64,000 bases of DNA from Phaseolus vulgaris (GCF_000499845.2 NC_023750.2:10468653-10532652); one strand, 5' to 3'; positions 1 to 11,493 are shown, counted from the stretch's first letter. Program-made: numbers and translations. The notes: generated by a model not told the origin, from the sequence alone.

Positions 1-25
1 GCACCTCAAGTTGTATTACAGTTAA
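1..25 (+). pseudogene. Last residues of Gy1 integrase
   Basis: Bases 2-25 encode the peptide HLKLYYS followed by TAA, the same C-terminus as the Gy6 integrase at 40533-40557. This is the end of the gag-pol reading frame. Nothing can be said about the intactness of the rest, which is outside the window. Confidence 0.85.
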
Positions 26-267
26 GAAGCTTTGTAAGTAAAGACAAACACGAAGTTATATTACAATGTCTCTGTCAAACAGTTTGAAGGGGGCACTCTT
101 TTTTCCCTAAGGAGGGTTTTTAACGAGGCCACCCAATAAAGAGAAGTTTTCAAAAGTTTAACTTGTTTTCAGATTGCATGCTTGTTGTTTTCAGAAAGTT
201 TTGAAGAAAGACCTTGTCACTTATACGTGACTTAAGGCAAGTTAAAGATATATTGCATGCTTTCTAA

Positions 268-850
268 AAAGTTTAAGTCCTCATCGTCTTTCGGCGATCG
301 GAGGCATCGGTTAAAGTTAAAGTTAAAGTCCTCATCGTCTTTCGGCGATCGGAGGCACGAGTTAAAAGACCTCAACGCCCTCGCGCGTCCTGAGGCAAGA
401 TAAAAGACCTCTTCGCCGTCGAGCGAGTGCAGGCGAGGAAGAGTAAAAAGTCCTCAGTGTTTCTGGGGCGGGAAGATGTAACCCCTGGGGCAATGTAGAG
501 GCACCAGTGAAAAGTCCTCAGTGTTTCTGGGGGCGAGAAGATGTAACCCTTGGGGCAATGTAGAGGCACCAGTGAAAAGTCCTCAGTGTTTCTGGGGGCG
601 AGAAGATGTAACCCCTGGGGCAATGTAGAGGCACCAGCGAAAGTCCTCAGTGTTTCTGGGGGGGAGGAGATGTAACCCCTGGGGCAATGTAGAGGCACGA
701 TTTAAAGACCTTCTCGCCTATGAGCGAGTTTAGGCGAGTTAAAGACCTTCTCGCCGATGAGCGAGTTCAGGCGAGTTAAAGACCTTCTCGCCGATGAGCG
801 AGTTCAGGCAAGATAAAATCCTTCTCGTCTCGAACGAGTTCAGGTATGGT
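268..850. repeat. Array of hairpin-forming short tandem repeats, Gy1
   Basis: Several unit types follow one another, joined by A-rich linkers such as GTTAAAG. Two units carry CCTC ... GATCGGAGG. Four are 64-65 bp units starting near 451, 515, 580 and 644. Four are 37-bp units with the anchor at 711, 748, 785 and 822. Most units can fold: CCTC pairs with GAGG, or CTCGCC with GGCGAG. The array lies between the end of pol and the antisense gene, as it does in Gy2 and Gy6. Confidence 0.8.
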
Positions 851-1447
851 GTAGAGGGCGGAAGAAGTTTGGAAGGTGGCTAAGGTAGGTTCGAAGAGAG
901 CGCCTAGCCACCCGGTCTCTTGTTCTGAAGCTCAAGGAGGTAGAGAAGGATCCGAAAGGCGCCTCTACCCCAAGATAAAAGAACAATGGCCAAGGTATGG
1001 AGCCAGAAAGAAGCTGATATCGCCAAGTGAGTCTTTGGCAACCAGGAAAAGTTCAAGCAGTGGCGAGAAAGTTAAAGACCCGTTTTTGATGAAGCAGATC
1101 GGGTGAAGCGATGATTTAAGCCAGTAGTTGAGTTAAAGTTCATTGCTTGAAGAGTGATTTTACGTTAAGGTTCATGGCCTTGAGATTACAAGTTGTTAAA
1201 GCGTTATTTGAAGTTGAAGTGGTTCGAAGCAGTTAAGTATATGATCGTGCTTACGAAATCGTTAAGTTAATTTCTTGAAGCAAATTGTGCAAGGAAAGTT
1301 AAAGTAGCTAAAGAAGTCACAAGAAGAAATACAAAGGTAATTTCATGAAGTAAATATCAGTTCGGGGCACATATACAGAAAAAGAAAAAAGTTCATTACA
1401 ATTGTATGCAAGGTGAAAGCATAAAGGTAGTGGATGGATGAAATTGA
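851..1447. other. Spacer between repeat array and antisense gene, Gy1
   Basis: Non-coding sequence conserved with 41376-41971 of Gy6. It contains scattered GTTAAAG-like words. It probably holds the 3' untranslated region and polyadenylation signals of the antisense gene that ends at 1448, but no specific signal was identified. Confidence 0.5.
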
Positions 1448-4296
1448 TCAGTCTTCAGCGGGAACCACCTTCCCATCCACCACCTCGTTGTTAAGGGATA
1501 CCATGCTAAGATCCAGATCAGGGAACAAGCAGGCGAATTGTTCCCGTGCGGCCTCGAATCCAGGAGCCAGAATTTGGGCAGAACTCAGATTAAGCTCTTC
1601 AATTTGTTTCTTGAGTTCTTCAGTTTGTTCCTTCAGCCCCTTGTTCTGCTGCTCCAGCTCTTCAGCTTGCTTCTTGAGTTTTTCAATGGTTTCCTGAGCT
1701 TGGAGAAGGTCTTCAGCAACCTTCTTGGATTCTGCCTGCACCTGGCCCAATTCAGCAGCGATTTTCCCCTTCTCTGTGTTGGCTTCGGCAAGTTTCGCCA
1801 TGGTGTCGTCCCTTTCTTTTTCCACCTCCCGATCGGCTGACCTTTGCTCCAGTTTCTTCACCTTGGCGGCGTCAGTTTTTATTAAGGCCTCCAGGTCAGC
1901 CACTTTGACGCGATAAGGTACAATCTTGCTCCAGCTCAATCTTCTCTTGAGCCAGAAGCTGCACCTTATGGCGTAGATCGGTGGCCTCCTTGCGCGCCAA
2001 CCGGAGCTCGGTGCTCATTGCGTCTTCTACTCGGGAGTGTTCAATCTTCGCGAGTGTCAGATTGAAGGATAACTTCTCCACCTCAACCCTTATAGTGCTA
2101 TTCTCAGTTCGAAGGGTGAAGAGGTCATCCTGGAGCTTCCTGGTGGAGCTCTCCACAGCTCTAGATATAATGGCGGGGAAGTCCTCCGCCATCATCTTTA
2201 GCTTTGCTGAGAAGGGCTCCCACGTCTTCGTGACCTCAAGAGAGAGGTTTGTCGGTGGAGGCACCGGGTGGGTTTGTTGTTGGCTCTCGCCGCCACCTTC
2301 TTTAGTTGGTTGCTCAACAGGTGCTTCTTGGCGTGGTGGCGACGTCGGGGATTCAGTAATCAGAATTGGAGAGTTATGGGCAACCTCATCCCCGATTGGA
2401 GCAACATCTGCGGCTGAGGCATTTGAAGGAGGACCCCCTCCAGCTGTTGGACAAGGCGTGGAGGCGCTCGGGGGGTCCTCCATGAAGTTTGGCTCGGGGG
2501 CCTCAACCGCAGGTGGCGCAGACGCCAATGGAATTGCTTGGATTGGTGAGGCAGAAGCTGGCGGAGGAGGCAATGTTGGAGGTGGAGCAGGCGTGGATGG
2601 CGGTGTTGATGTTGGAAGAGGGGGTGGAGCAGGTGGTGAAGAAGGTGCCACCCTCTTCCTCTTCGTGACGAGGCCATCTTCAGTTGCCTCGTCGTCTTCC
2701 TCCTCCTCCTCGTGGACTACTTGGGGAGCTTTCCTCTTAGGTTTCCTGAGGACAAGCTTTTTGCGTTGGTTGGCGGGTTGGACATCGGGAGGAGTTGGGC
2801 CTTTAGGTGGCGATCGGCCCTGTGCGGCGGCGATCTCCACCACCGAGTTTGGCACGGTTTGTGAACCCGATGCCAACCCGTGGGTTCGGGCGAGCGCCCT
2901 CAGTTCAGCGAGCTTGCCCTGGCCCAACATATTATCTGCATAGAGCAAAAATACATGGGTTAGCTCAGAGAGAAAATAAATGCATAAGGCAGTATGCAGC
3001 AAAGCAGATGAATGGTGCAGAAAAATAAAACCAAAGTCTTGCGCACAACGCGCAAGACGCCGAGAAATAGTTAACAGAGGTAATGTTAGAATAAAGACTT
3101 AGACGTTCTAACCTATGCGGATTTCGAGTTGGTCCTCGAAGAATTCGAAGCAGATGAGCGTGGTGGTGAGGAAGGTGATGTTGGCATCTGCCACGCTCTT
3201 CCAGAAGAAGCAGAGGTCTCTGTCCAAGGCACCCATGCTATCGGGACTTCTTGGCCTCCTGAAGCTACTCTTGGACTCTTTGTTTCCCTTGTTTACCCAA
3301 TACAAGGGGAAACCGTCGAGCAGAGAGGCGTCCTTCTCGTTGGGGCGCACCTGGACAAACTTGCCCTTCCAGTCTTTGTAGGATTGCTGGAAGATAGAGA
3401 GGATCGACCTCCCAGCAATCCCGTTCAAGCTAACCCAATAGGCGATCTCCTGGGTCCTTGGCTTCAAAAAGAAATAAGAAGACATCCACTGATGCTGGCA
3501 ACCCCAGATGGTCGCACATGACCTGGAACGCCCGCACGAACGCCCAGCTGTTGGGATGGAGCTGGGCGGCGGCGATGTTGAGCTCGGTAAGAAGCTCCCT
3601 CTCAAAGCGAGTGAAGGGAAACCTGAGTTTCACCTTCTTGAACAAGGTTGTGTAGACGAAGCAGAAGGGTCCACCGTTGTTCGCCTTGTCGTCGGCGCAA
3701 ACTGGCAGATTGGGGGGGCAAGGTAGCACCGTCATCTTCTCGTCGTGCTCCTTATGGAATGATTGGTGAGGCTCATCCCCCTTCGTCAACCGCAGAACTG
3801 CCCCAGCAGAATTTACGGAAGATGTTTCCCTCAACAAGGTCGAGTTGGCCCAGGGGTATAGTTTTTTGAAGTCTGGTGGGGGGACGGAGGCTCCTCCGGT
3901 GACAGGCGGAGTCGCCTGGGCCAGGTTGGGGCGGGAGGGTGCAGTCCTCTCAGCCTGAGAAGACGAAGCACCGCGTGCTCGCGGTGGGTCATGTGCTTGT
4001 GAGGAGGGGTTTCGTGATGAAGGAGGAGGGTTTGGGGTGATCTTTGAGCGAGTCATTGCGGAAGCTGCAGAGGAAAAAGAAAAGTAAAAATGATTAGGGT
4101 TCGCAGAGGCTGACTCGATCATGGAAGAAGGGTGAAAAACCAACGAGCGTAGGTTCGTTGTGACGTTGACGGAGCCCTAAGTTACGAGAAAGGAGAAATG
4201 GAAAAAACAACCCACAACGTATGCACCAGACAGTTAAAGGATGATGCGAATCGGTTAAAGTGCAGGAAAAACCAGCAGAAGAAGGAAAGGAAGTAC
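1448..4296 (-). pseudogene. Gy1 antisense accessory gene (Transposase_28-like domain plus coiled coil), broken copy
   Basis: By alignment with Gy6 the gene has a 5' UTR intron at 4065-4296 (donor AAAAG/GTACTT, acceptor CTCTGCAG), coding exon 3113-4064 with ATG at 4056, intron 2936-3112 (donor ATAG/GTTAG, acceptor TATGCAG), and coding exon 1448-2935. The first coding exon encodes a domain resembling the plant 'putative gypsy type transposon' family (Pfam Transposase_28), recognisable by QLHPNSWAFVRAF. The second has a proline-rich stretch, acidic and basic KRKR patches that look like nuclear localisation signals, and a long C-terminal coiled coil. Lesions against Gy6: one extra base near 3440-3450, two bases missing near 1931, and about 15 bases missing near 1828. 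This copy therefore cannot make the full protein. The function of the family is unknown to me. Confidence 0.75.
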
Positions 4297-4454
4297 CTTT
4301 TGATGATCGGAAGAGTGATGGAAGAAGTTGGTGATTCAGGAAGTTGAAGAACGTTGAGAGCTTTTTTTGCAGAAGAAAGTTGGAGCGTTTGAGAATACGA
4401 AGAAAGTGATGGAACAGTGGAGCGAAAATGGGTTTAAGGGTTTTTCGAAATAGG

Positions 4455-4510
4455 TTTGGGAAGCGCAAACGTTAGCTGAAGGTAACCGTTGATGAAGCCA
4501 CGTGTCGAGC
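4455..4510 (-). promoter_or_regulatory. Promoter-like block upstream of Gy1 antisense gene
   Basis: On the plus strand GCGCAAAC starts at 4463 and CCACGTGTCGA starts at 4498, 35 bp apart, with CCGTTGATG between them. The same two words at the same spacing occur in Gy2 and Gy6, upstream of the first antisense exon. CACGTG is the plant G-box core. A promoter role is inferred from conservation and position. Confidence 0.55.
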
Positions 4511-4654
4511 GATGGGTGAGGTGTTTGGTGGAGCGTCAGAGAAGCAGAAAGTACAACCGCTTGAAATTCTGCGCCAGTGCCACATAGATCGGTATTGACG
4601 TGACTCTTTTAGTCTTTTCGCTGGACAAGTCTTCGCTTAAGACTGGGGGGCTTG

Positions 4655-5474
4655 TGTACCGCCCTGGTAGTCGGAAGTGATGACGTGGCATCAAGCTACA
4701 GTATAGGCGTGTTGACAAGACGCCAGATTGGCAGAAGGAAAGGAACTCGGGGGGCTCGTGAAGTCGCCAGTTATTAAGTTGCCGTGTTCCGATCTCCAGC
4801 ATACCAGAACCGGCGATCACCGGGTTAAAGATGAAGTCGCCAGATGTAAACTCAGGCGACCAAGTGATTGGAGATCGCCAGAGCAAGCACATCGCCGAAG
4901 ATGAAGGTGGTGCAGATTATGAAGGCGGCCGGCGAGACCACAGGGAAGGTGTACGAAGGCACCCTAACTCGCCAATCCTAGTAGAGATCGCACTCCCAAG
5001 TTAGCTATGCACTGGGCAGTACCATGCATAAGTAACTTAGCCAAAAGAGAGTCAGAAGCAGCGTCCAAGTCAAGGAGGCTCCAGATGATGGTACGTGTAC
5101 GACTGGATGCGAGCCACGTGTCCAACTGCGTAACTGCCAGGAGAGAGAAAGTGACCAAGTATAAAAGGGTTTCCCAACGAACTTTTGAGGTACGCACGTT
5201 CAGATTGTATTCTTTACGCTTGCGAGTTTTTGAGCATACTGTGAGAGAGAACGTTGCACGGTTCCTTGAGAGTTTCTGAGTGTTTGCTCTTGAAGTATTT
5301 GGTGGTTCAGTCACTGACTTGGGCGTTGGAGTGCGATCGGCCGCAGCGGCGCCGCTCTGTTCTTTTGCAGGTTCTTGAGGTGGATCGTGACGAAGGACGG
5401 AGGTTGAAGCGGTGCGCACGTCGATCCAAGTTTGACGAGGCAAGTTCCAACGTTCTGGTCAACAGGCAGGATCA
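4655..5474 (+). repeat. Gy1 3' LTR (820 bp)
   Basis: Starts TGTACCGCCCTGG and ends AGGATCA, matching the Gy6 5' LTR (33889-34707) almost base for base. It is preceded by the polypurine tract GACTGGGGGGCTTG. A TATA box (TATAAAAG) lies at 5160-5167 and ACGTG motifs lie just upstream (about 5094-5120), so U3 promoter elements are visible. Complete at both ends. Confidence 0.92.
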
Positions 5475-5915
5475 CATGCTATTGAGCAATCGGGAACCCA
5501 CGAATCCCCGTTTAGCTTGGTGTATGGGCGCAACGCGATGATCCCAGTTGAAATCCAAGGGAGCTCGTCGAGGTTTCTGAACTTCGTGTCAGAAGACTCG
5601 AACGAAGAGAGGAGGATGAACTTGGATCTACTGGATGAGGTCAGGGAGGAAGCGCAGCTGAAGGCCGAAGCACTAAAGAGAAGGGTCGAGCGCAAGTACA
5701 ACTCCAAGATAAAGCCGAGGCAGTTCGAAGATGGCGATCTGGTGATGAGGAAGGCCCATCAATACGAGATGGAAAACAAATTGTCGCCCAAGTGGACCGG
5801 CCCATTCAAAATAACCGAAGCACTCGGGAATGGCGCCTACCGCTTGGAGACGCTGGAGGGAGGGGCGATTCCCCGCACATGGAAGGCCACCCACCTCAAG
5901 TTTTATTACAGCTAA
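5475..5915 (+). pseudogene. Gy2 integrase C-terminal part
   Basis: The open frame runs from the Gy1 insertion point to TAA at 5913-5915. It encodes the end of the integrase core (IEQSGTHESPFSLVYG) and the C-terminal domain with a basic, helix-rich segment and the conserved GDLVMRKAHQYE and KWTGPF motifs, ending HLKFYYS. It aligns over its full length with Gy6 residues encoded at 40117-40557. No stop or frameshift was seen here, but the gene is cut by Gy1, so it is a fragment. Integrase inserts the cDNA into the host genome. Confidence 0.85.
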
Positions 5916-6164
5916 GGCATTGTAAGTAGCAATAAACTCCAACAGTTTGAGATGTATCAGTTGAAACAATTTTTCAAGGGGGCACTCTTTTCCCCGAGAA
6001 GGGTTTTTAATGAAGCCACCCAATAAAGAAAGTTTCGAAGTTTCTAGAAGTTTCCCAGTTATTAAATTTGCATGCTGTTTGTTTTTTAAGTTTGCGGGGA
6101 AAGATCAAAAATAGTAAACCCAAATCGCATGCATCCAGTACAAAATTTTCGAAACGTGAAGTCT

Positions 6165-6690
6165 TTAAAATCCTCATCGCCACCCGGCGACCGGAGGTAC
6201 AAGTTTAAGTTTTAAGTCCTCTTCGCCACCTGGCGATCGGAGGCACAAGTAGATTTAAATTTTTTCTGACCGCCGCTAGGCGAGAAAGAGATTTAGAAAA
6301 GACCTCCTCGCCTTGAGCGACTGCAGGCGAGAAAGAGATTTAGAAAAGACCTCCTCGCCTCAAGCGAGCGCAGGCGAGAAAGAGATTTAAAAAGACCTCC
6401 TCGCCTCGAGCGAGCGCAGGCGAGAAAGAGATTTAAAAGACCTCCTCGCCTCGAGCGAGCGTAGGCGAGAAAAGATTAAAGTCCTACTCGCCATGAGCGA
6501 GCACAGGCAAGAACAGATCGCAAGACCTCTTTGCGTGAGCAAGTTGAGGCAAGTTGAAAGCCCTCAGTGCATCCGGGGGGGGGGGAGGAGATGTAGCCCC
6601 TAGGCAAGTTGAGGCATCAGGAAAAGTCCTTCTCACCCTCAAGTGAGTTCAGGCAAGATGAAACTGAAAAGACAGGGGTGTTCACGATCT
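6165..6690. repeat. Hairpin-forming repeat array, Gy2
   Basis: Two units with CCTC ... CGGAGG are followed by units of about 45-47 bp starting at 6301, 6348, 6394 and 6439, each containing CTCGCC, GAGCGA and GGCGAG, then more diverged units. The A-rich linkers resemble AAAGAGATTTA. Base sequence differs from Gy1/Gy6, but the fold (CTCGCC pairing with GGCGAG) and position after integrase are the same. Confidence 0.78.
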
Positions 6691-7313
6691 CAAGTATGTG
6701 AAAGGAGGGTTGGAGAAGAACTCTTTCCCCTTGAGTGAGACACCAATATTGACCTAGTAAGACCAGTTAAGTTAGAAGTTAAAGGGTGGTGGGAGAGGTT
6801 CGCAGAGGGCACCCCACCACCCAGATGATTGTTCTGAAACCCAGGGAGGTAGAGAAGGATCCGAAAGGCGGCTCTACCCCCAGATGGGGGAACAAGGAGA
6901 TAAGCAGTCCCAGAATAAGAAGGTAGGAAAATCGAGAGCGGCCCCGTCGGGACGCGTTCGATTGAAAGGAAGGTGGCGTCGCCAGAAACCCATGTTCTAA
7001 GATTGAGGTATAAGGAGAACCGCATGGCGAGAGCCGCACCACCGAAGTTCTGAGCGACGATGTAGAGATGCCTTTGGCCCTTGATGGGTCAGGTGAGAGA
7101 AGTTCCAGGTGCTAAGTAAATAGTTTCGTACTAAACGTTATCGTTTCAAATTAACCATTTGTTTAAGTTAAGGTGGTTTGCAGAAAGTTAAGCACCGGCG
7201 AGTGCAAAGTGCGCTGAGTTTTAAAAGTTAAGTACAGGTTGGGGCGAAGTACATGAGTTAAGAAGCAGTTCGAAACAATTAATCGCACGGCAGATAAGTC
7301 GAAAGATTAACAT

Positions 7314-7355
<42 letters not shown>

Positions 7356-7438
7356 CTATATGTGTGTGAACATAAGTATTAAACAGTTCAAACAGAATGA
7401 AAATATTACATATGGGTCAGAGTGAGGCACGAAGGGTT
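6691..7438. other. Spacer with a CA/TA/TG microsatellite, Gy2
   Basis: Non-coding spacer between repeat array and antisense gene. At about 7311-7368 there is (CA)n followed by (TA)n and then TGTGTG, a self-complementary microsatellite. The rest has GTTAAG-type words like the spacer of Gy1. Confidence 0.6.
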
Positions 7439-10066
7439 TTAAAGCGATGGATCAGTTGGGGGCACGATTTTGCCATCGACCACTTCGCTGTACACGGAGA
7501 ACTCGGACAGGTCCAGATCGAGAAACTTGCAGGCGAATTGCTCCAAAGCTACCCCGAAGTCAGAAATGAGAACTTGGGCGGCCTCGAGCTGGAGCTCTTC
7601 GACTTTTGCTTTGAGCTCGTTGTTCTCTTCGCAAGCCCGGGCCAACTTAGCAGCAGTCTCACCTAGTTCTTTGATTGCCTTATCCCGATCTTGCTCGACT
7701 TTACCCAGAAGAACTTCCCTTTCGGTTGACTTCTTCTCGAGCTTGGACACTTGAGCCTCGTCGGCCTTTCTCGCCTCCACCAGCTCCGCAACCTGCTTCC
7801 TCAGGGGGATGAGCTTGCTCTCCAAGTCTATGGTCTCCTGAACCTTATCATGCAGCTTTCAACGCAGCTCATTCTTGTCATCGCGCACACTTCTGAGCTC
7901 GTCTTTGAGCGTGTTTTCGACCCACGAAAACTCGATGCCTTGCAGCAGCATGTCGCACTTGACCTTGTCGGTTTAAGCCTTCGCGGTGCTGGTCGCCTCT
8001 TTGTAGATGCGACAGTCGAGTTCGACTTTTTCCAAGTGGTCTTTTAATCCTTCAGCGACGATGTGAGGAAGGTTTTCGTCGGCCATAGCATGTTGGCGGG
8101 CGTTAAAGTTCTTCAAGGCCTCTTGGAGAGAAGTCGGAAGGCCCGGAGTTGACGGTGGGGGCGGAGGCTGGTGCTCACCACCGCCCTCACAAGTTTGGAG
8201 GGCGAGGGAAGTTTTGAGGCGCGGTGGTGGGGTCAGGAGCTCTTTGGCAGCTTGTGTGGAAATCTGCGTGTCGGCGAGCTGCTCAGGAGCGGCCTCAGCC
8301 ACCGAGGCGTTCGAAACAAGAACATCCCCAGCAGACTCGAATGGTGTAGAGGCGCTGGGGGGGTTCTCGATGAAGTCTGGGGCGGCGTTCTCAGAGGCTG
8401 GAGGCTCAACCACGACCCTCCTTTTCCTCTTGCAGACCAGCCCATTTTCGGTGCTTTCATCCGTTTCTTCGTCTGATACCACCCTGGGGGCTTTCCTTTT
8501 AGCCTTCTTCAGGGGGAGTTTCTTACGTTGGGGGGCTGGAGGAGCAGCAGTTGTGGGTGGACCAACCGGCGGGGACTTGTCTTGAGCAGCGGCGATCTTC
8601 GCAACAGAGTTTGGCACGGTTTGGGAACCCGCCGCGAGTTTGTGGAGCTTGCCTATGGCGCGTAGCTCAGCAATCCGATTCTTTCCCAGCATCATATCTG
8701 CATTAGCGACACACAGTTATCTCAAAGTTTCGACAGTCAACGAGGTACAAAAAGATAAACAAAAGAAAACAATGTGTGGGAAAGTTAAAACGACATGAGA
8801 GTCGTAACAGCAACATCAAAGCAAGGGCAGGGCGATACAAGTATAAGCTAAGGGATCTCAAAGACCCGAGAACGAACCTATGTGAACATCTAGCTGGTCT
8901 TCGAGAAACTCGAAGGTGATGATGGAGGAAGTGGGCAGAACCACGTTGGAAGAGGCGACCCTTTTCCAGAAGTCGCACAAGTCCTTGTCGAGGTCTCCCA
9001 TTTTCTCTAGCCCTCAGGCCTTCCTGAAGCTTGAGTCTTTCTTTCCCTTGTTCACCCAGTACAAGGGAAATCCATCGAGAAGGGCAGGGTCTTGATCGTT
9101 GCAACACACACGCACGAACTTCCCCTTCCAATCCTTGTAGGATTGCTGGAAAATGGAGAGGATAAACCTCCAACGACCCCGTTGAGGCTGACCCATTGGT
9201 GATCACCCGGGTTCTTCGCCTCGAACAAGTACAAGAATACGTCGACAGAAGCCGGGAATCCCAAGTGGGCGCAGAGAATCTGGTAAGCTCGCACGAACAC
9301 CCAGCTGTTGAGATGGAGCTGGGCGGGGGCAATGTCGAGCTCGGTCAGAAGCTCCCTCTCGAAGCGGGGAAACCGGAGTTTGACCTTCTTGAACATAGTT
9401 GTGTATATGAAGCAGAAGGGGGTCTCGTCGCTCCCCTAATCATCGGTGCAGATTGGCTCACCGGGAGGACAAGGCCGCACGACCATTCTGTTGTCATGCT
9501 CTTTATTGAAAGAGAGGTTTTCCCTGTCACCCTTCTTGAGACGGAGGATGTCAAGGTCGGAGTTAACGGACGAGGTTTCACCCAACAAGGTCGCGGAGGC
9601 CCACAGGTATAGACGCTTATAGTTTGGGAGAGGTTTCACCATCACTTTGGTTTGTGGTGGGTTTGGTTGTGGTTGGCTGGGATGAGAGGACGCGGGTCTC
9701 GCGACTCGGTCGGAAGGGACGTTGGAACCCCTTGGGGGGTCGCAGGAAGATGAGGGGTTTGCCCTACGGGTTTTCGCCGGAGGGTTGCGAGGAGATGGAG
9801 GAGGGTTTGGTGTGGTTTTTGGACGAGTCATTGACGAAGCTGCAAGAAGACGAAAAGGCATAAGAGTTCGCAAACAGAAAGACTTAACGGAAGGGGAGAA
9901 GAAGGAAGAACAATAGGGGTTCGCAGAGAAAGGTTCAGGAACACTAAGCGAGGAAAAAGGAAAACAAAACAGAGAAACAACCCACAACGTATGCTCCAGA
10001 CAAGTATTGGATGATGTAAACCGATTAAAATGCAGCAAATATCAGTAGGAGTGACAAAAGAGTTAC
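7439..10066 (-). pseudogene. Gy2 antisense accessory gene, broken copy
   Basis: Same structure as in Gy6: 5' UTR intron 9840-10066 (donor CAAAG/GTAACT, acceptor TTCTTGCAG), coding exon 8878-9839 with ATG at 9831, intron 8698-8877 (donor ATAG/GTTCG, acceptor TAATGCAG), last exon 7439-8697. Both internal splice sites fall in the same codon phase as in Gy6. The first coding exon again carries the Transposase_28-like block (LHLNSWVFVRAYQILC). The last has two basic patches (KRKAP, CKRKRR), proline-rich sequence and a coiled coil. Lesions: a stop (TAG) near 9437, a frameshift near 9170, a stop near 7974 and further breaks around 7830-7970. Protein similarity to Gy6 is moderate, so the conserved gene structure is not explained by very recent copying. 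Confidence 0.72.
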
Positions 10067-10221
10067 CTTTGTATGATCAGAAGAGTGGCCAAAAGGATGG
10101 AGGTTGGGAGAATCGGAGCGTTTGCTGGAGCGTTTTGAGAGTTCGAAGAGAGGTGGAAGATAATGAAACAGTGAAATGGCGCGAAGGATTTAAGAGTTTC
10201 GAAGAATGTCGAACGTTGCGA

Positions 10222-10272
10222 GAAGCGCAAACGACAGTGAACAATGGCCGTTGATGGGTCCACGTGTCGAAT
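10222..10272 (-). promoter_or_regulatory. Promoter-like block upstream of Gy2 antisense gene
   Basis: GCGCAAAC starts at 10225 and CCACGTGTCGA at 10260, 35 bp apart, with CCGTTGATG between. Spacing and words match Gy1 and Gy6 while the surrounding bases have diverged. Confidence 0.55.
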
Positions 10273-10405
10273 GATCGAAGGAGTTAGTGAAATGTCAAGT
10301 CGGTGAACAGTTTTAGCACCAACGCACAAAGTCACGTAAGCCGCCGAATTTAAACCTCTTTAGTCTCCTCGCTGAACAAGTCGCAGCTCGAGACTGGGGG
10401 GCTTG

Positions 10406-11493
10406 TGTACCGACCAGGTCATCGGGTGTGATGACGTGTCTTGCACGTGCCTAGGTGGGGGCGTGCTCAGTGGAACACGTAGGCAAGAAAAGATGGATGG
10501 TTCAAAGGTGAGCGTGGTTGCCGGTTAATGGAACTGGCGTTCTGCGATGAACATGCCCGGTTGTCGCCGGGTTGGCTCGTCATCAACGTATTTGGCGATT
10601 GGCGATCATGTAGCTCGACATCGCCGCAGGAAGCACGTCGCCAGATCTTCCGACAAGCTCATATTGAAGCTAGTGAAGGCCCAGAGGTGTAAGTTCAAGT
10701 GTACAACTCCGGTGAGGCGATTGTTGCGCCAGCCTGGGGCGTGAAGGGTGTTTGGGTTGAGGGGACAGCTCGCCTGTCAGCGACGGGATTCCCAGAGTGG
10801 ACATTCATTGATGGCAAGGTTTCCTCAGCCAAAACATGCATGGCGCAGTGGTATGGAGGGTGCCGTTAGGGACAAGCGATATCACAGAGATGGTGCACTT
10901 TGCTGCACTCGATACTCGCCTTGGCGGGTGGTGCTCTAGAGCATATCGCGTGTTAGTTTACTCCTTGAGTTGAGGACTTAGCCGCGCGACTGGCTACTAC
11001 GCAGAAGTGACGTTCAAGTTGCCCCAGCCCAGATGACGACACATGTAGGGTTTGATGCTCTCAGTTACTCCAACCCAAGTGATGACACGTGTAGGGCTGG
11101 GTGCTACCTGCCATCCCAGCCGAGATGGCGACACGTGCAGGGCTGGATGCGAGCCACGCGTCTAAAAGCATAACGGCTTGGAGAGAGAAAAAACCTAGCT
11201 ATAAAGGTAACTTTAACAGAATTTGCAGAGGTACGTTTTCATTACAGCTCATTCTGCTAGGGTTGTGTGCTTTTCAGTACGGTCCTACAGAGCATATTTT
11301 CTCTCAGTTTTTTGGGTGTTCTTGTCACTGACTTGAGCGTCGGAGCGCCACCGGCCGCAGAGGCGCCACCGTGTGTTTTTCAGGTTCTCAGAGAGGCCAT
11401 CTGTGGTGTGGACTTGGAGGGCACGTGGTGTCAAGCTGGTGAGGAAGACCGTGACGAGGCAACACTCTTGCGCTAAGTCAACCGACAGGATCA
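10406..11493 (+). repeat. Gy2 3' LTR (1088 bp)
   Basis: Starts TGTACCGACCAGG after the polypurine tract GACTGGGGGGCTTG and ends CAGGATCA. TATAAAGG at 11200-11207 is the likely TATA box. Ends are of the same type as Gy1/Gy6, the body is not. Short open frames inside it look accidental. Confidence 0.85.

Larger units (their letters stand above)
1..5474 (+). mobile_element. Gy1: 3' part of a Ty3/gypsy (Tat-lineage) retrotransposon
   Basis: The window opens in the last codons of an integrase. It then shows, in order, a short-repeat array, an antisense gene, a G-rich polypurine tract (about 4641-4654) and a complete 3' LTR. Nearly the whole stretch aligns by eye with 40531-45256, so Gy1 and Gy6 are two copies of one family. 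The 5' LTR, gag and most of pol lie left of the window. The 3' LTR is followed directly by the integrase frame of another element, so Gy1 inserted into Gy2; CATGC at 5475-5479 is the expected target duplication, but its partner is outside the window. Confidence 0.9.
5475..11493 (+). mobile_element. Gy2: 3' part of a second Tat-lineage gypsy element, host of Gy1
   Basis: After the Gy1 LTR the integrase frame of a related but clearly different element continues. It is followed by the same layout as Gy1/Gy6: hairpin repeat array, antisense gene, polypurine tract and 3' LTR. The LTR (1088 bp) differs strongly from that of Gy1 apart from its ends. The left half, including the 5' LTR, must lie beyond Gy1 and outside the window. 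Gy2 in turn is embedded in copia sequence (Co1); CTCCC at 11494-11498 is the expected target duplication. Confidence 0.88.

Noticed and set aside
372..698. Minus-strand ORF with four repeated peptide segments
   Set aside because: It is only the translation of the 64-65 bp repeat units, whose length is not a multiple of three and varies; not maintained in Gy6 as one frame.
268..850. Short regularly spaced repeats, possible CRISPR-like array
   Set aside because: Units are adjacent tandem repeats with A-rich linkers inside a plant retrotransposon; no unique spacers and no cas genes.
1981..2943. Long plus-strand ORF (320 codons), also at 42684-43484
   Set aside because: It is the glycine/serine-rich mirror of the proline-rich exon of the antisense gene; the minus strand has conserved domains and splice sites, the plus strand has neither.
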